From Candidatus Woesearchaeota archaeon (GTDB lineage: Archaea > Nanobdellota > Nanobdellia > Woesearchaeales > UBA11716): DNA of 13,556 nucleotides. Within the stretch, counting starts at the first letter, position 1; every line of letters starts with the position of its first letter. The position numbers and the translations under genes were made by a program. The notes below the pieces were generated by a model. That model ran no database searches and was not told the origin of the DNA. It saw nothing but the letters and a program-made list of their open reading frames with translations. This document shows positions 12,301 through 13,556 of this stretch, in pieces. The stretch covers positions 1-13,556 of the forward strand of contig DUKR01000087.1 in assembly GCA_013329175.1 (NCBI GenBank), written 5' to 3'.

Positions 12301-12315
12301 ATTCTCTTTTCCAAA

Positions 12316-12325
12316 CGTTTAAAAC
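12316..12325 (+). promoter_or_regulatory. TATA box of dphB
   Basis: CGTTTAAAAC, centred about 27 nt before the ATG at 12347; leaderless start expected. Confidence 0.55.
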
Positions 12326-12346
12326 AGGAACAGGGTTTCCTGTGGT

Positions 12347-13087
12347 ATGCTCTACCTCATCGGTCTAGGACTGTTTGATGCAAATGACATCTCACTGCGG
12401 GGGCTTACGGCGGTGAAATCGTGCTCGCTTTTGTTTCTGGAAGGATACACCTCTAAACTCTCCTGCCCTGTTACCGAGCTTGAGAAGCTGTATGGGAAAA
12501 AGGTCACGATGTGCGACAGGGCAATGGTAGAGCAGCAGGGAGAGGAGCTAATCGTCCTTCCCGCAAAGCATGCAGACATAGCTTTTCTCGTGATTGGGGA
12601 GGTGTTCTCTGCTACAACGCACTCATCATTGTTCCTTGACGCCAAGAAGCATAAGGTCAACGTTCAGGTCATCCATAATGCCTCAGTTCTTACTGCTGTC
12701 GGGGTTACCGGGCTTGAGCTCTATAAATTTGGGAGGGTTGCCTCCATCCCGTTCCACCATGCTGATGTCACAAGCCCTGTCGAGGTTATGAAGCAGAACC
12801 AAAGAATGGGACTGCATACCTTGTTTCTGCTAGATATTGAGCCTTCAATTGAGAGGTACATGGCCGCTGCTGAGGCTGCGTCCTACCTTGTTGGCAGAGG
12901 AATTCCGGGAGATACAAAGGCTGTGGTGTGTGGTGCGTTAGGCTCGGCTGCGCCGCGCATCAGGTATTTGTCATTGGCGGAGATAAAGGATTTGAACGTC
13001 CAGGTGTTTCCGCAGTGCCTGATAATCCCAGGAAGGCTGCATTTCATGGAAGAGGATATGCTTTCTTTGTTTGGCCAAGAGCAATAG
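12347..13087 (+). CDS. dphB: Diphthine synthase
   Basis: A 246-residue SAM-dependent methyltransferase of the DphB/Dph5 family (tetrapyrrole-methylase fold). It methylates the modified histidine of elongation factor 2 during diphthamide synthesis. Visible motifs: the N-terminal IGLGLFDANDIS (5-16) followed by LEGYTS (31-36), SATTH (88-92), NASVLTAVG (111-119), LYKFGR (125-130), TSPVEV (142-147) and GLHTLFLLDI (155-164). The segment often written GDP before ATTH reads GEV here (84-86), a mild deviation at a SAM-contacting loop. The length is normal for archaeal Dph5. Its presence implies that this archaeon makes diphthamide, so dph2 should lie elsewhere in the genome. Own leaderless promoter; monocistronic by appearance. 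Confidence 0.95.
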   Translation: MLYLIGLGLFDANDISLRGLTAVKSCSLLFLEGYTSKLSCPVTELEKLYGKKVTMCDRAMVEQQGEELIVLPAKHADIAFLVIGEVFSATTHSSLFLDAKKHKVNVQVIHNASVLTAVGVTGLELYKFGRVASIPFHHADVTSPVEVMKQNQRMGLHTLFLLDIEPSIERYMAAAEAASYLVGRGIPGDTKAVVCGALGSAAPRIRYLSLAEIKDLNVQVFPQCLIIPGRLHFMEEDMLSLFGQEQ

Positions 13088-13095
13088 AATTCCTT

Positions 13096-13434
13096 TCAGA
13101 TGCACTTGCCAGCTAAGCAGCCTTTCTCGCACTCCAGGATGGTCGAGGTATAGCCATTCGGCTGGCAGAGATACTCCCTAACTGACCTGCTATCCTCACA
13201 GACATCTGTCTCAGTGATGGTCCTACCTGCTACATTGACATAGAGCTTGCCCTTCTTCTCGCGGTTCTGCCCGCCGTCGGAATCCTCACAAATGATATTT
13301 GCTGCCCTTATGGCAGGCTTAAGGATTATTGCTTTTTCCGACGATCCGGACGTAACTGCCTTTCCTGTGATGCCCTCAGAGCAGCCTCCAAGAAGGAGCA
13401 ATGCCACTGCCAGAATCCCAACAACCGATTTCAT
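13096..13434 (-). CDS. Small Cys-rich lipoprotein
   Basis: The product starts MKSVVGILAVALLLLGGC: a short basic start, a hydrophobic stretch and a lipobox-like LLGGC, so the Cys at residue 18 is probably lipidated and the protein anchored outside the cell. An ITGKAV segment follows. The mature domain contains CEDSDGGQN, VCEDS, REYLC and CEKGCLAGKC, a Cys-rich pattern common in secreted DPANN-archaeal proteins of unknown role; the even spacing suggests disulfides. Total length is 112 residues. The frame stays open to 13533, but I choose the ATG at 13434: the signal peptide begins there, a TATA box sits 27 nt upstream, and the extra codons run through repeat copy C. Confidence 0.8.
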   Translation of the reverse strand: MKSVVGILAVALLLLGGCSEGITGKAVTSGSSEKAIILKPAIRAANIICEDSDGGQNREKKGKLYVNVAGRTITETDVCEDSRSVREYLCQPNGYTSTILECEKGCLAGKCI

Positions 13435-13457
13435 GAGAAGATGGTAGTGAAGATTGC

Positions 13458-13465
13458 TATAAAAT
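13458..13465 (-). promoter_or_regulatory. TATA box of the lipoprotein gene
   Basis: The minus strand reads ATTTTATA, centred about 27 nt before the ATG at 13434; this supports that start over the longer frame. Confidence 0.55.
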
Positions 13466-13485
13466 GGTTTTGCTGGATTGTAATA

Positions 13486-13556
13486 CTTCACCATCATGAA
13501 GCCTGCGACCATGTCGCATGGCCAGAAACGCAAGTTTCGCTGCCTGCCTCTTTGTA
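13486..13556 (+). repeat. Dispersed repeat, A module, copy cut by the window end
   Basis: It begins CTTCACCATCATGAAGCC, as in 3152-3169, shares the following ACATG/CCATG region, and ends GCTGCCTGCCTCTTTGTA, matching the 3219-3236 block. The middle segment differs in length from the other copies and holds a small hairpin GCGAC/GTCGC. The window ends before the GGCATC block that should follow. Confidence 0.65.

Noticed and set aside
13435..13533. N-terminal extension of the lipoprotein
   Set aside because: It would translate repeat copy C and the promoter, and would bury the signal peptide.

Overview
The window is archaeal. It carries an Orc1/Cdc6 initiator, CDP-archaeol synthase, archaeal-type diphthine synthase and FtsZ. 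Most genes have a TATA-like box centred 26-28 nt before the start codon, so their mRNAs should be nearly leaderless. The short genes, the seryl-tRNA synthetase plus zinc-ribbon pair and the small Cys-rich lipoprotein suggest a DPANN-type archaeon (Woesearchaeota-like). That placement is inferred from gene content only; no marker phylogeny was possible.

Layout. Positions 1-325: the end of a dispersed repeat, a pyrimidine tract and a possible 58-residue ORF. Positions 326-3095 (minus strand): orc1/cdc6, then the serS/zinc-ribbon operon. Positions 3096-4038: a gene-free, repeat-rich block made of two diverged copies of a composite non-coding unit with a 181-nt inverted repeat between them. Positions 4039-4462: three micro-ORFs joined by ATGA overlaps behind a TATA box and a perfect 8-bp palindrome. 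Positions 4463-5045: a two-step hairpin and an orphan ORF. Positions 5095-6554: a NUDIX hydrolase, RpiB and a membrane protein. Positions 6528-8170: carS and a tandem-fused double CDP-alcohol phosphatidyltransferase, transcribed divergently from a 65-bp spacer; together they look like a lipid headgroup module. Positions 8283-9085: two consecutive CBS-pair proteins. Positions 9140-10609: a radical SAM protein with a TRAM-like C-terminus. Positions 10610-12099: a gene-free leader, then ftsZ. Positions 12100-12346: the ftsZ terminator and a second structured element. Positions 12347-13087: diphthine synthase (dphB). Positions 13096-13434 (minus): a Cys-rich lipoprotein, followed by another copy of the dispersed repeat.

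The most unusual signal is upstream of ftsZ. Behind its own TATA box, at least four and perhaps seven consecutive hairpins have different stems but nearly the same loop (TTGGCG or TTGGTA). This pattern suggests a selected RNA: a long regulatory 5' leader or a small RNA with repeated protein-binding loops. The composite repeats at 3151-3980 and the micro-ORF operon beside them come next in interest. All structures were read by eye; no folding or database search was run.
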